A stretch of DNA of 64,000 bases from Parabacteroides sp. PF5-6 (GTDB lineage Bacteria > Bacteroidota > Bacteroidia > Bacteroidales > Tannerellaceae), in the NCBI RefSeq assembly GCF_029504695.1, contig NZ_JAQFIN010000004.1:1-64000 (forward strand). The letters are read 5' to 3'. A program made the position numbers and the translations under genes. The notes under the pieces were generated by a model. It was not told where the DNA came from. It made no database searches and saw only the letters and a list, made by a program, of their open reading frames with translations. The first letter of the stretch is position 1. Every line of letters begins with the position of its first letter. Below, piece after piece: positions 45,986-54,247 of the stretch.

Positions 45986-46028
45986 ATATCTACTCCTTGT
46001 CTTTGCTGCCGCAATCCCCCTTTTTCAA

Positions 46029-46116
46029 ACTACCGGTAGTTTGCGAACAAAATACCAGTAGTTGGCGAACAAACTACCGGTAGTTTGCGAACAAACTACT
46101 GGTCGTTTGCAAAGGG
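46029..46116. repeat. Four 22-bp tandem palindromes, array 3
   Basis: Units start at 46029, 46051, 46073 and 46095, exactly 22 bp apart. The first and third contain the perfect palindrome ACTACCGGTAGT followed by TTGCGAACAA. Units two and four are diverged (ATACCAGTAGT and ACTACTGGTCGT). Confidence 0.93.
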
Positions 46117-46177
46117 GGTATTAATGGTTTATTTTCAATGGTTTAGGAGTTGCATTGAAGAGAATGGGAAGATTTTC

Positions 46178-46256
46178 TTCGGTAGTTAGTAGTTGGTAGT
46201 TAGTAGTTAGTAGGCGCAAAGCGGTAGATAGAAGGAAATGTGAAGATTTTCCGGTG
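46178..46256. repeat. Dispersed repeat, copy 2
   Basis: This is the second copy of the AGTTAGTAGTTAGTAGGCGC element seen at 26150-26212, with the same AAATGTGAAGATTTT end. Confidence 0.8.
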
Positions 46257-46272
46257 ATAGCAGATGGACATT

Positions 46273-46384
46273 CTTGGCTGGGGTTGACTCAAAAGTATCA
46301 GATATACGAACTAAGTGTCCTCGCCTGACCAGGCGAGGACACAGAGATAGTATATCTTATACTTTTGGGTCAGCCCCAACCAAG
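46273..46384. mobile_element. MITE-like inverted-repeat element
   Basis: Ends read CTTGGCTGGGGTTGAC and a near complement ending CAGCCCCAACCAAG, with ~26-bp arms and few mismatches. The centre is a perfect 12-bp hairpin, GTGTCCTCGCCT-GACC-AGGCGAGGACAC (46315-46342). No coding content. No clear target duplication was found, so the mobile-element label is tentative. Confidence 0.45.
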
Positions 46385-46559
46385 ATAGTTCATTTGGTAT
46401 TCTTGTAAACGAATCGGTTTGGGGATACTGCCTGAATTTCCGACGGTTTGTTTTAGTTGTGTTTTGGTTATGCTTTTTTAACACTTCGGGAGGGGGTGGG
46501 TTTTTTCTCTGTAGAGAGAGAAATGCGGGGGGATTGTGTTTTTGTGGACTTTGAAAGTT

Positions 46560-46690
46560 GGCGGATGTGGATTTTTGAGCATCCTGAAAGGTAGATGTAG
46601 AGAGAGTTTTACCATGGTTGGCCCGTTTTTTTTACCCCCTCAATTTGAAATATATACCTATTGCGAGGTGGGGAATTTGCCGTAATTTTG
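46560..46690 (+). promoter_or_regulatory. Fimbrial-type operator and promoter for locus E
   Basis: Boxes around 46568 and 46588 precede TTTTACCC at 46630, CCTATT at 46657 and TAATTTTG at 46683-46690 (spacings 27 and 26 bp). The leader is about 205 nt. Confidence 0.75.
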
Positions 46691-46895
46691 TCCCGAAGAA
46701 AAAGACAAAAGAAAAAATTGGAAATGCCAAATGGTGTGTGCATAGTATCCCTGATATAAAAGGTGATAACCCGGTCGGCAGAAAAAAAAGACTGTAATTC
46801 TTATTTTCTTTCCAAAATTGGTAGGTGCTGCTTTTGTAGTGCGCAGAGGGCTTTTTGTCTCTAATTTATAAACGCTATAACTAAATGGATTTGGT

Positions 46896-48107
46896 ATGAA
46901 ACAAGGAAAAAACTTTGTTCTGTTAATCGTTTTTGTACTCTTTTTTTCGTGTACCCATGAGGCGCCGATCGATGGCGAAGGAGGCGGAGGATCCGCAAGT
47001 AATGAAACTACCGTAACGATTCAACTCCCACTGGAAGGGGTGCTGACGAAAGGTCCCGACTCGGTGAACGGCCTGTATGCTACGGCAGAGGAGCTGGAGA
47101 TCCGTGATTGTGTGATTGCGATCTTTGATGGCAACAACATTCTGACCGGATATAAGCGGGTGAAGAAAGGGGATGCCGACCTGGTCGCTCCGGCAGGCGA
47201 GCAGTCCTCAAACGCTTATTCGATCAAGAACGTGCGAACGGTCACCGGTGATGATATGTTTATACTGGTGATTGCGAATTCGGAAAACGCGCGTATACTG
47301 AATACGGATGAACCCGGCCTTTTCCCGGCGAAGATCGGGGAGACTACGATTGAGGAATATACGATGTTTTATGAAACGACCGCGTCTTTCACGGATAACC
47401 ACCTGGTTAAGGTCGGGTTCGATGCCGGATTCTCTATCCGAGGGGTAGAGGGCGAGGTGATTGCGGTGGAGCTGACCCAGCTTTCTGCCCGGATCGATTT
47501 CAATATCGTATTGAGTAGCGATTTGATTAGTAGCGGCTGGGGCTATGCGATCAACTGGCTGGAAAAGAATAATCAGCGTCATGTGTCCTATCTGCTTGAT
47601 CCGAATGTCCTGACGCCTTATGAGGCAACCGCGAATACTAAGGTCAGGGAGACCTTTACTACGCTGAGTGAGCTGGTGAACTTTCTCGAATATGGACATA
47701 CCTTTTATACCTACGAGAAGAAATGGTATTCGGCAGCAGAATTGGCCGGGAAAAATGATGCCATGTATGTCGATGTCAATCTGACTTTGTTCAAAAACGG
47801 CTACTCGCAGAATAAGACGTACCGCGTATTGATCAACCCGAAAGGCTTAGGTCCCAATAAGGATCGGCATGGTTTGTTGCATGGTAACCTCTACGAGGTA
47901 AAGGCCCGCTTGAATCCTGTGCCTGATCCTAACCCCGGTCCTGATCCTGAACCGGGTCCTGATCCTGAACCCGAACCCGGTCCTGGTCCTGGTCCCGGTC
48001 CTGGTCCTGGCCCTGACCCTGTTCCCATGGATTTTGTATTGGAATATGAGGTGGTCAGCTGGTGGGGTAACGGAGAGACTGAGGTCTTTATCCCGAATTT
48101 TAACTAA
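46896..48107 (+). CDS. Fimbrillin-family lipoprotein, locus E subunit 1
   Basis: This 403-residue lipoprotein has lipobox FFSC. It has blocks VTIQLPLEGVLTKGP, DCVIAIFDGNN, DMFILVIANSENA, LVKVGFDAG, VELTQLSARIDFNIVL and FYTYEKKWYS, matching the locus C fimbrillin. A Pro-Gly/Pro-Glu/Pro-Asp repeat linker (about 343-378) is inserted before the final strand (FVLEYEVVSWWGNGETEVFIPNFN). The linker DNA is repetitive (about 47930-48030) and could vary in length by slippage. The 48144 adhesin gene lies 36 bp downstream. Confidence 0.85.
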   Translation: MKQGKNFVLLIVFVLFFSCTHEAPIDGEGGGGSASNETTVTIQLPLEGVLTKGPDSVNGLYATAEELEIRDCVIAIFDGNNILTGYKRVKKGDADLVAPAGEQSSNAYSIKNVRTVTGDDMFILVIANSENARILNTDEPGLFPAKIGETTIEEYTMFYETTASFTDNHLVKVGFDAGFSIRGVEGEVIAVELTQLSARIDFNIVLSSDLISSGWGYAINWLEKNNQRHVSYLLDPNVLTPYEATANTKVRETFTTLSELVNFLEYGHTFYTYEKKWYSAAELAGKNDAMYVDVNLTLFKNGYSQNKTYRVLINPKGLGPNKDRHGLLHGNLYEVKARLNPVPDPNPGPDPEPGPDPEPEPGPGPGPGPGPGPDPVPMDFVLEYEVVSWWGNGETEVFIPNFN

Positions 48108-48143
48108 GAGTAGTCGTCAAATAAAAGAAAAAAACAAATCATT

Positions 48144-51100
48144 ATGAATAGAATGAATAAGATAGTGGTGTTCCTCTTCGCCTGTTTGGCTTTTGTTTCC
48201 TGCATGGACGAAACGGGGATGGAGCAAACGAAGATAGAAGTAAAAGACGGTTTGCCGGTGACTGTTCAGTTGGACTTTCAGCCGAGCGAGGCTACGCGTA
48301 TCACAAAGGCGGAGATGACCGAGGCGGAAGAGCATGCGTTTAAGGATCTCTATGTGTTTATTTTCAATGAGAACGGCACGTTGGATGCCAAGCAATATTT
48401 CACGGAAGACGAACTGATTGCTTTCGGGAAGCAGAACGGGCAGGGGCGTGTCAGTCTTCGGGCCACTTCGGGCACGAAGCGTGTGATGGCCATCGCGAAT
48501 ATACAGGCTTCGAACTTCGCTTTGTCTGCCGATAAAGACGAGGTGAATAATCCGAAAGACCTGAAACGGCGGATCGACCGATTCTTCGAGAACCCCTCGA
48601 ATGGGCTGACGCAGTGGATGAATTTCTCGGCGGAGATGACCAAAGACGATACCTCCTGGGCCGGTGGGCATTTCCTGATGAGTGGGATGTATAATAAGGA
48701 GAGACCGGAAAACTTCGATGCGATGGGTACGGGCGTTTGTCTTTTCCACGCGGATGGAAAGGTGACGGATACGGCGGGTGCCGGAGGCGGAAAGATCTGG
48801 CTGGTGAAGACGGTTGCTTTTGTGAAGTTCGAGATTTCAACGGCCGACGACGTTTCTTTTGAATTGGAAGAATGGCAGATCCACCATGTGCCCCAGCAGG
48901 TGCATCTGTTTAAGAACAAAGGGGTATATACCGAACAGGTGTTTGAGCCCGGCAGCGATTTTATGGGTAGCTTTGCCAATAACTCGTTTGATTTTTATAT
49001 GCTGGAGAGCCTGCGACCGACGGGTAGCGGCTTGGATGTGCAGAGCCGGGAAAAGGTGACCGACAACTCGACCTATATTGTGATCAAAGGGAAATATAAA
49101 GGTCCGGGCGAGAACCGGTTCCTCGAAGATAAGAGTGACTGGATGCAGACGGCTACCGGTACGGTAACCTATAAAATTCATCTGGGTTACGTGCCCGGTC
49201 CGAATGACTTCACGGTCAACCGCAACTATAAATATACCTATAAGGTAAAGATCACCGGGGTGAACGAGATCATCGTCGAAGCGTTTGAAGATAAAGACTC
49301 TCCGCGGTCGAGCGGCGATCTGATGTTTGCCGGGGGTGAACTGATCGAGGTCGACTGTCACTTCTCCCGCTTGTTGTTGAACTTCCCCGCCGGTAGCCAG
49401 CTGGTGAGTGATCATAAACCGGGTATTCCGATTCCCTGTGCGGTGAAGACGGCGAAGACCGGTTGGAAAACGGGTGATGTAGAAGTGTTCAAGGCCGATG
49501 GTTCCTTAAATCCGGCTGCGGATATCGACTGGGTGTATTTTGTCGAGAAGAGTATGGCGGATGCGTTATGGGCGAAGGGAGGAAAAGGCCCGGATTTCGA
49601 GGCTTATCGAGCGATGTCGGATGAAGATAAAGCCCAATCGTATATTATGACGATTTATGATCTGGCCATGGCCTTAAATGCGAATCAGACTTACTATAAC
49701 ACAGGAGTGGATGTCTATGCGTATGTTTTTGACAATTACTATGATACTAAGGATGTGGATCTGGCTGATTTTGTCAATTACGAGAGAAGGTCACTGTCGG
49801 ATAAGAGCCGTACGATGAAGATTGCGTTGATGAGTACGGGCAGCGACAGCCGGGTCAGCTCGGCGCGGTATGTGATCAGCCAGAAACCGCTGGTTACCAT
49901 CTTCGACCCGACTCATGGCGGCGGATGGGCGTTTGAATGTATCAATGAGAACCTGCCGCCGAAATACCATACGAGCACGGATTACAGCTACAAAGCCAAT
50001 TACGCGGGGCTGTATTATAAAAAATCGGGAACGATCTGGGGACCCAATGACGACAACGGTTGGAGGAATACCTATTGGTATGATGCCGACAAAACACAGC
50101 AATCGGCAACCGATCCTTCTATTACGGGAGGTGATGTGTATGATGGCGCGGGAAAGAAAGTACCTTACGTACTGAACAGGGCGAATAATCTTTCTTTGGC
50201 TTATGCGGATCTGGCTTGTCTGAGCCGGAATGTCGACCTGAACGGTGATGGGAAAATCACGGGTGATGAGCGCATTTGGTATTTGCCGGGCATCGATCAG
50301 TATCAACATTACTGGGTCGGTTGGGATGCTATTCCGGCAGAAGTCACGTTGTATCCGGAAGAGTTCCGGAGTTATTTCACGACACACCCGGATAAGGTAC
50401 GTGAAACCTTTAGCTTCTATTCTTCCGGAGGAAAACGTTTTCAGGCGGACGAGGGATCTGCGGTACGAGAGGATTCGGACCATAACCGGAGATACCGCTT
50501 GCATATCCGTTGCGCGCGTAATCTGGGAAGTATTGATGGGACCAACAAGGTTTCTATTGCCGAGACGGCTCCAAGCGGATCGAACGATAGCTTCCTGATT
50601 GAGGTGACAGGTTTGCCGGCTCGCTCTTTGCGGGGGAAAGTCGATGGGAAACAGGTTTCGCATGATGAATATTCCGGTTTGAACGCTTTGTATAATACAC
50701 TGGAAGTGAAGCGCAAGCTGATTGGTCCGACATCCCCGGGTAATCTGCATGCACAATGGTCGACCACAGGAGCTGCTTTGCCTTATAGAGCGATCAATGA
50801 ACATATCAATAAAGAAGGCAATAACCCTTGTGAGAAACTTTATGGAAGAGGCTGGCGTCCGGCCAATCAACGGGAACTGATTGCTATCCGCACGATCGGA
50901 TCGAACGAGATCTACGTGCCGATAAACGCCGACCCGGAAAACGAATATGCCCAGACGATGTCTTCGATGTGGAATTTCTTTAATGCCTGGACGGCGAAAG
51001 CGGAAAAACGGGAGATTGGCGTGACCGTATCCAATACGGAAGAGGTCATTACCTCCGCCAAGCCGCGTTGGGGCTATGCTTATCGGGGTAAAGAATTGCA

Positions 51101-51158
51101 TTTGCCTTATGATACACACAACTTCGATGTCCGAGTGCGTTGTGTACGTGATATATAA
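48144..51158 (+). CDS. ~1000-residue fimbrial adhesin with FISUMP-like domains and an EF-hand-type loop, locus E
   Basis: The 1004-residue lipoprotein (lipobox FVSC) is the counterpart of the 37794 protein. N-terminal blocks include PVTVQLDFQPSEATRITKAE, LYVFIFNENGTLDAKQYF and TKRVMAIANIQ. Two FISUMP-like ends occur: WYLPGIDQYQHYWVG to LHIRCARN (about 711-793) and GWRPANQRELIAI to VRCVRDI (about 909-1004). At about residues 698-709 the loop DLNGDGKITGDE fits an EF-hand calcium site. A 442-codon frame on the opposite strand (49791-51119) is a shadow of this gene. Confidence 0.85.
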   Translation: MNRMNKIVVFLFACLAFVSCMDETGMEQTKIEVKDGLPVTVQLDFQPSEATRITKAEMTEAEEHAFKDLYVFIFNENGTLDAKQYFTEDELIAFGKQNGQGRVSLRATSGTKRVMAIANIQASNFALSADKDEVNNPKDLKRRIDRFFENPSNGLTQWMNFSAEMTKDDTSWAGGHFLMSGMYNKERPENFDAMGTGVCLFHADGKVTDTAGAGGGKIWLVKTVAFVKFEISTADDVSFELEEWQIHHVPQQVHLFKNKGVYTEQVFEPGSDFMGSFANNSFDFYMLESLRPTGSGLDVQSREKVTDNSTYIVIKGKYKGPGENRFLEDKSDWMQTATGTVTYKIHLGYVPGPNDFTVNRNYKYTYKVKITGVNEIIVEAFEDKDSPRSSGDLMFAGGELIEVDCHFSRLLLNFPAGSQLVSDHKPGIPIPCAVKTAKTGWKTGDVEVFKADGSLNPAADIDWVYFVEKSMADALWAKGGKGPDFEAYRAMSDEDKAQSYIMTIYDLAMALNANQTYYNTGVDVYAYVFDNYYDTKDVDLADFVNYERRSLSDKSRTMKIALMSTGSDSRVSSARYVISQKPLVTIFDPTHGGGWAFECINENLPPKYHTSTDYSYKANYAGLYYKKSGTIWGPNDDNGWRNTYWYDADKTQQSATDPSITGGDVYDGAGKKVPYVLNRANNLSLAYADLACLSRNVDLNGDGKITGDERIWYLPGIDQYQHYWVGWDAIPAEVTLYPEEFRSYFTTHPDKVRETFSFYSSGGKRFQADEGSAVREDSDHNRRYRLHIRCARNLGSIDGTNKVSIAETAPSGSNDSFLIEVTGLPARSLRGKVDGKQVSHDEYSGLNALYNTLEVKRKLIGPTSPGNLHAQWSTTGAALPYRAINEHINKEGNNPCEKLYGRGWRPANQRELIAIRTIGSNEIYVPINADPENEYAQTMSSMWNFFNAWTAKAEKREIGVTVSNTEEVITSAKPRWGYAYRGKELHLPYDTHNFDVRVRCVRDI

Positions 51159-51185
51159 ATACGTAAATGAGTTGTATTTTCTGAT

Positions 51186-51222
51186 AAGCCCGGGGTTCTT
51201 TCGACTCCGGGCTTTCTTTTTC
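51186..51222 (+). terminator. Terminator of locus E
   Basis: AAGCCCGGGG and CTCCGGGCTT pair around TTCTTTCGA, followed by a T-rich tract. Confidence 0.88.
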
Positions 51223-51257
51223 GCCCGAAAAAGGAGGGAAGCATTTCAAAATAAGGG

Positions 51258-51399
51258 TATTCCTCTCGTAGTCTTGTATTTCAAAGGCATTCCTTTCATA
51301 AATGTATGGGTAGAACTTTCACCTTGTTTATTGGAAGTTTTACCCTTACAAGATGAAACATTTGCCTATTGCACGGGTTTACTTCTTTGTCTATATTTG
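51258..51399 (+). promoter_or_regulatory. Fimbrial-type operator and promoter for the DUF3575/DUF3868 unit
   Basis: Boxes at about 51264, 51294 (TTTCATA), 51317 (TTTCACC) and 51338 (TTTTACCC) precede CCTATT at 51365 and TATATTTG at 51392-51399. The last spacings are 27 and 27 bp. The leader is about 85 nt. This ties the outer-membrane genes to the same regulon as the adhesins. Confidence 0.8.
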
Positions 51400-51488
51400 C
51401 CAACGAATAGAGACTGTATATGGGTATTGGGGAGTATCCTGGGAATAGTCGATGTAGAACAGTGTATAATATTTTAAACAAATAGTAT

Positions 51489-52055
51489 ATGAAAAAAGTA
51501 CTTTTCCTTTTTGCTCTTCTGGCTCTGATGACGACCAATGCCTATGGCCAGAAGTTCGCGGTGAAGTCCAATTTGCTTTATGATGCGACAACTACCTTTA
51601 ACTTAGGGATGGAAATCGGCTTGGCAAAGAAGTGGACACTGGATATTTCCGGAAACTACAACCCTTGGAAATTTGGTGATGAATGTACAGGTACCCGTAC
51701 CAAACATTGGATGGTACAACCTGAGCTCCGTTTCTGGACCTGTGAAAAATTCAATGGGCATTTCTTTGGTCTTCATGGACATTATGCCGACTACAATGTG
51801 GGCGGTTTCAAATTCCTGAGTGATAACATGGAGAATAACCGCTACCAGGGCGACCTGTACGGAGCGGGGCTTTCGTATGGTTACCAATGGCTGCTGAGCA
51901 ACCGCTGGAGTATGGAAGCGGTGATTGGTGCCGGTTGGGCGCATATGGAACATGACAAATATCCTTGTGCTTGCTGCGGAGATTTTGAGAGCAAGGACAG
52001 AGATTATTTCGGTGTGACAAAGGTGGCACTCTCTATTATTTACTTTTTTAAATGA
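51489..52055 (+). CDS. DUF3575 family outer-membrane beta-barrel protein
   Basis: This 188-residue protein has a signal peptide ending at AYGQKF and then a series of amphipathic strands typical of a small outer-membrane barrel (KFAVKSNLLYDATTTFNLGMEIGL, KWTLDISGNYNPW, FFGLHGHYADYN), ending in a hydrophobic aromatic residue run (IIYFFK). DUF3575 proteins are regularly found beside Mfa/Fim pilus genes; their role is not established. It lies 8 bp from the DUF3868 gene and is driven by the shared fimbrial promoter type. Confidence 0.88.
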   Translation: MKKVLFLFALLALMTTNAYGQKFAVKSNLLYDATTTFNLGMEIGLAKKWTLDISGNYNPWKFGDECTGTRTKHWMVQPELRFWTCEKFNGHFFGLHGHYADYNVGGFKFLSDNMENNRYQGDLYGAGLSYGYQWLLSNRWSMEAVIGAGWAHMEHDKYPCACCGDFESKDRDYFGVTKVALSIIYFFK

Positions 52056-52063
52056 TCTGAGCC

Positions 52064-53539
52064 ATGAAGAAGATATTGAATACTTATATTACAATCGTTT
52101 TGCTCGCATTCGTTTCACTGGGTGCGATGGCACAAAACTCATCGGTTAGTGTAATCTCTAATGACCTTCGGAAAAAAGGGAATACATTGAATATTGATGC
52201 GACAATTATTATTCCGGGAGATGTCGTTAAATCAAAAAACTATATCGAATTGACTCCGGTACTGGAAACAAGCAACCAGAAGATGGGCCTTCCTTCCGTT
52301 TTGGTGAACGGCAAGAACCGTCAGAAAGTGTACGACCGCCTGAGCGCGTTGAACAACCTGGACGAAGAAGCCCGTTTTGCTATCGTCAAAGCGGCAGAAG
52401 CGCCGGAACACCGGGTAGAATACAAAACAACCATTCCTTGGGAAGACTGGATGCGCGATGCGAAATTCGTATTGGCACCGGACCTCTGTGGTTGTGGCAA
52501 TGAAACACCGGGCGACCCGATCCTGATCGCCGACCGTATCCTGCAGAAACCGGACAAACGCTACGAACCGGCTCCTACCTTTGCGTATGTCAATCCGGAT
52601 GTAGAAACCCGTAAAGAACGTGCCGAAGTGGGTACGGCATTCCTGGATTTCCAGGTTGGACGTTACGCGATCCTGCCGAACTTCCGCAACAACGCCACCG
52701 AACTGGCAAAGATCAAGAGCACCATCGAAACGGTGATCAACGACGAATATATCACACCTGATGGTATTGAACTGAAAGGTTTCGCTTCTCCGGAAGGCTC
52801 TTACGCCAGCAATACGACATTGGCAAAGAACCGTACACAAGCGTTGCGCGATTATATCATCGGACAATACCGTCAGTATAAAGCCGACTTCTTCACCTTG
52901 AACTCCGAACCGGAAGACTGGGCAGGATTCAAAGCGAAAGTCGAAGCCGACCAGAATGTACCTTCACGCAGTGCTGTATTGGATATTATCAACAGCAGTG
53001 ATGAGGCAGACGCCAAAGAACGCAAACTGCGTGCATTAGATGGCGGTGTTCCTTATAAATATGTATTGGCAGAACACTTCCCGGCATTGCGTCGCACGGA
53101 GTATAAGATCAATTATACCGTACGCGGATTCTCCGTGGAAGAAGGACGTGAGATTATCAAGACCCGTCCGCAGCACCTGAGCTTGAACGAGATGTTTGCC
53201 GTAGCAAATACGTATCAACCGGGTAGCCGTGAATACAATGAAGTCTTTGACGTGGCTGTACGCATGTTCCCATCGGATCCTGTGGCCAACCTGAACGCGG
53301 CGAATATCGCGATCAGCAAGAAAGACTACGCTGCTGCCAAACGTTATCTGGCAAGCGCCGGAAATTCACCGCAGGCGGCACACGCGAGAGGCGTATTGGC
53401 GCTGGTGGAAGGTAATTTGAATGAGGCGGAACAGCTGCTCAAACAAGCGCAAAACGGGGGTGTGCGCGAAGCAGCAGCTAACTTGGAAGAGTTAGCGAAG
53501 AAAAAAGCGGACAACGCTCTTTTCGCCAGCTTCGAATAA
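52064..53539 (+). CDS. DUF3868 protein with OmpA-like and TPR-like regions
   Basis: This 491-residue protein has a signal peptide ending at AMAQN, an N-terminal beta domain (VSVISNDLRKKGNTLNIDATIIIPG, about 25-165, DUF3868), an OmpA/MotB-like region near 225-275 (IELKGFASPEGSYASNTTLAKNRTQALRDYI) that could bind peptidoglycan, and C-terminal alpha-helical repeats (about 385-485) like TPRs (AAKRYLASAGNSPQAAHARGVLALVEGNLNEAEQLLKQA). Such proteins co-occur with DUF3575 and fimbrial genes; a structural role in the envelope is inferred. Confidence 0.88.
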   Translation: MKKILNTYITIVLLAFVSLGAMAQNSSVSVISNDLRKKGNTLNIDATIIIPGDVVKSKNYIELTPVLETSNQKMGLPSVLVNGKNRQKVYDRLSALNNLDEEARFAIVKAAEAPEHRVEYKTTIPWEDWMRDAKFVLAPDLCGCGNETPGDPILIADRILQKPDKRYEPAPTFAYVNPDVETRKERAEVGTAFLDFQVGRYAILPNFRNNATELAKIKSTIETVINDEYITPDGIELKGFASPEGSYASNTTLAKNRTQALRDYIIGQYRQYKADFFTLNSEPEDWAGFKAKVEADQNVPSRSAVLDIINSSDEADAKERKLRALDGGVPYKYVLAEHFPALRRTEYKINYTVRGFSVEEGREIIKTRPQHLSLNEMFAVANTYQPGSREYNEVFDVAVRMFPSDPVANLNAANIAISKKDYAAAKRYLASAGNSPQAAHARGVLALVEGNLNEAEQLLKQAQNGGVREAAANLEELAKKKADNALFASFE

Positions 53540-53558
53540 CTAAATAAGAAAAGGGGGA

Positions 53559-53577
53559 AGATGCCGAGTGGGCATCT
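53559..53577 (+). terminator. Hairpin before the second small-protein gene
   Basis: AGATGCC and GGCATCT form a 7-bp stem around GAGTG. Without a strong T-tract it is a weak attenuator at most. It parallels the hairpin before the first small-protein gene. Confidence 0.45.
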
Positions 53578-53612
53578 GATTATATAGTTATTGTATATAA
53601 AAATGTTTTAAC

Positions 53613-53954
53613 ATGGAACGTATTTCGAACATTGAAAATGTTTTGTTAAACGAGGTGGACAATCCAAACAATGTCTATCTGTATCTGGAGGGAGATGTAT
53701 GGTGTGCTTATGAACGGTCAGCTTATTATTTGGCTGCGATTAAGTCCGTCAATTTGGAAAAAGAGGTGATCGGCGACGGCTACGATGTCGTTTTGCTCAA
53801 AGCCCGTTTCAAAGTAGATGAAATGAGTTTACCACTCTCTCCGGGAGTTTCTTTGAAATCAGTCGCAGATGACAAACTGCAATTCTCTATGAATAGAGGT
53901 GTAGAAGGATTTCCCGAGTGGAAAAGAAGACAATTAGAATCGTTATCTGCTTGA
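53613..53954 (+). CDS. Small conserved protein of unknown function, copy 2
   Basis: This 113-residue protein is paralogous to the one at 25711: shared blocks are NEVDNPNN, LYLEGDVWCAYERSAYYLA, GYDVVLLKARF, SLPLSPGVSLKSVADDKLQFS and GFPEWKRRQLESLSA. It has no signal peptide, so it is presumably cytoplasmic. It is the last gene before a terminator at 54002 and follows the DUF3868 gene after a hairpin. Its function is unknown. Confidence 0.8.
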   Translation: MERISNIENVLLNEVDNPNNVYLYLEGDVWCAYERSAYYLAAIKSVNLEKEVIGDGYDVVLLKARFKVDEMSLPLSPGVSLKSVADDKLQFSMNRGVEGFPEWKRRQLESLSA

Positions 53955-54001
53955 GGAAATTTGCTGGTATAGTAAACTAGCGAAATTGAGGGTGTATTTT
54001 T

Positions 54002-54036
54002 GGGAAGCCTGGACTCCAATCCGGGCTTCCCTTTTT
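54002..54036 (+). terminator. Terminator after the small-protein gene
   Basis: GGGAAGCC and GGCTTCCC form the base of a strong stem, followed by five Ts. Confidence 0.92.
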
Positions 54037-54247
54037 GTTGTTAAATCGCTGGATTTGTTTTGTATTGTCAAATAAAAATCTTTTCTTTGTAGCCGGGATA
54101 AGTGTTGAAAATCAAGCGATATAGTTTTTTGATTCCCGGTTATGCCATGGGACCGTTTCCCTGTTTATGGAAATTACTCTGCTGAGTGTAAATGTAGGAA
54201 CGTTTAGACAAGAAAAAGAGCGATTTTGTATAGTATAATTTGATTTG

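Larger units (their letters stand above)
45824..46559. other. Repeat-rich spacer without genes
   Basis: About 740 bp with no supported gene. It holds a lone copy of the array 1 palindrome, array 3, a dispersed repeat and a MITE-like inverted repeat, each listed separately. A 98-codon frame at 45765-46061 runs across a terminator and is not a credible gene. Confidence 0.6.

Noticed and set aside
45765-46061. 98-codon open frame after locus D
   Set aside because: It runs through a strong terminator and a palindromic repeat, and has no recognisable features.
14034-46116. The 22-bp arrays as CRISPR arrays
   Set aside because: Units are contiguous with no spacers, only four copies each, and no cas genes are present.
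49791-51119. 442-codon open frame on the minus strand
   Set aside because: It lies wholly opposite the 48144 adhesin, whose frame has a clear signal, domain blocks and a normal terminator. The minus frame has no start context or domain.
54055-54145. Invertible promoter in front of the 54248 gene
   Set aside because: AGCCGGGA and TCCCGGTT form a short inverted pair, but no promoter box lies between them and no recombinase gene is near. None of the other fimbrial promoters is bounded by clear inverted repeats either.
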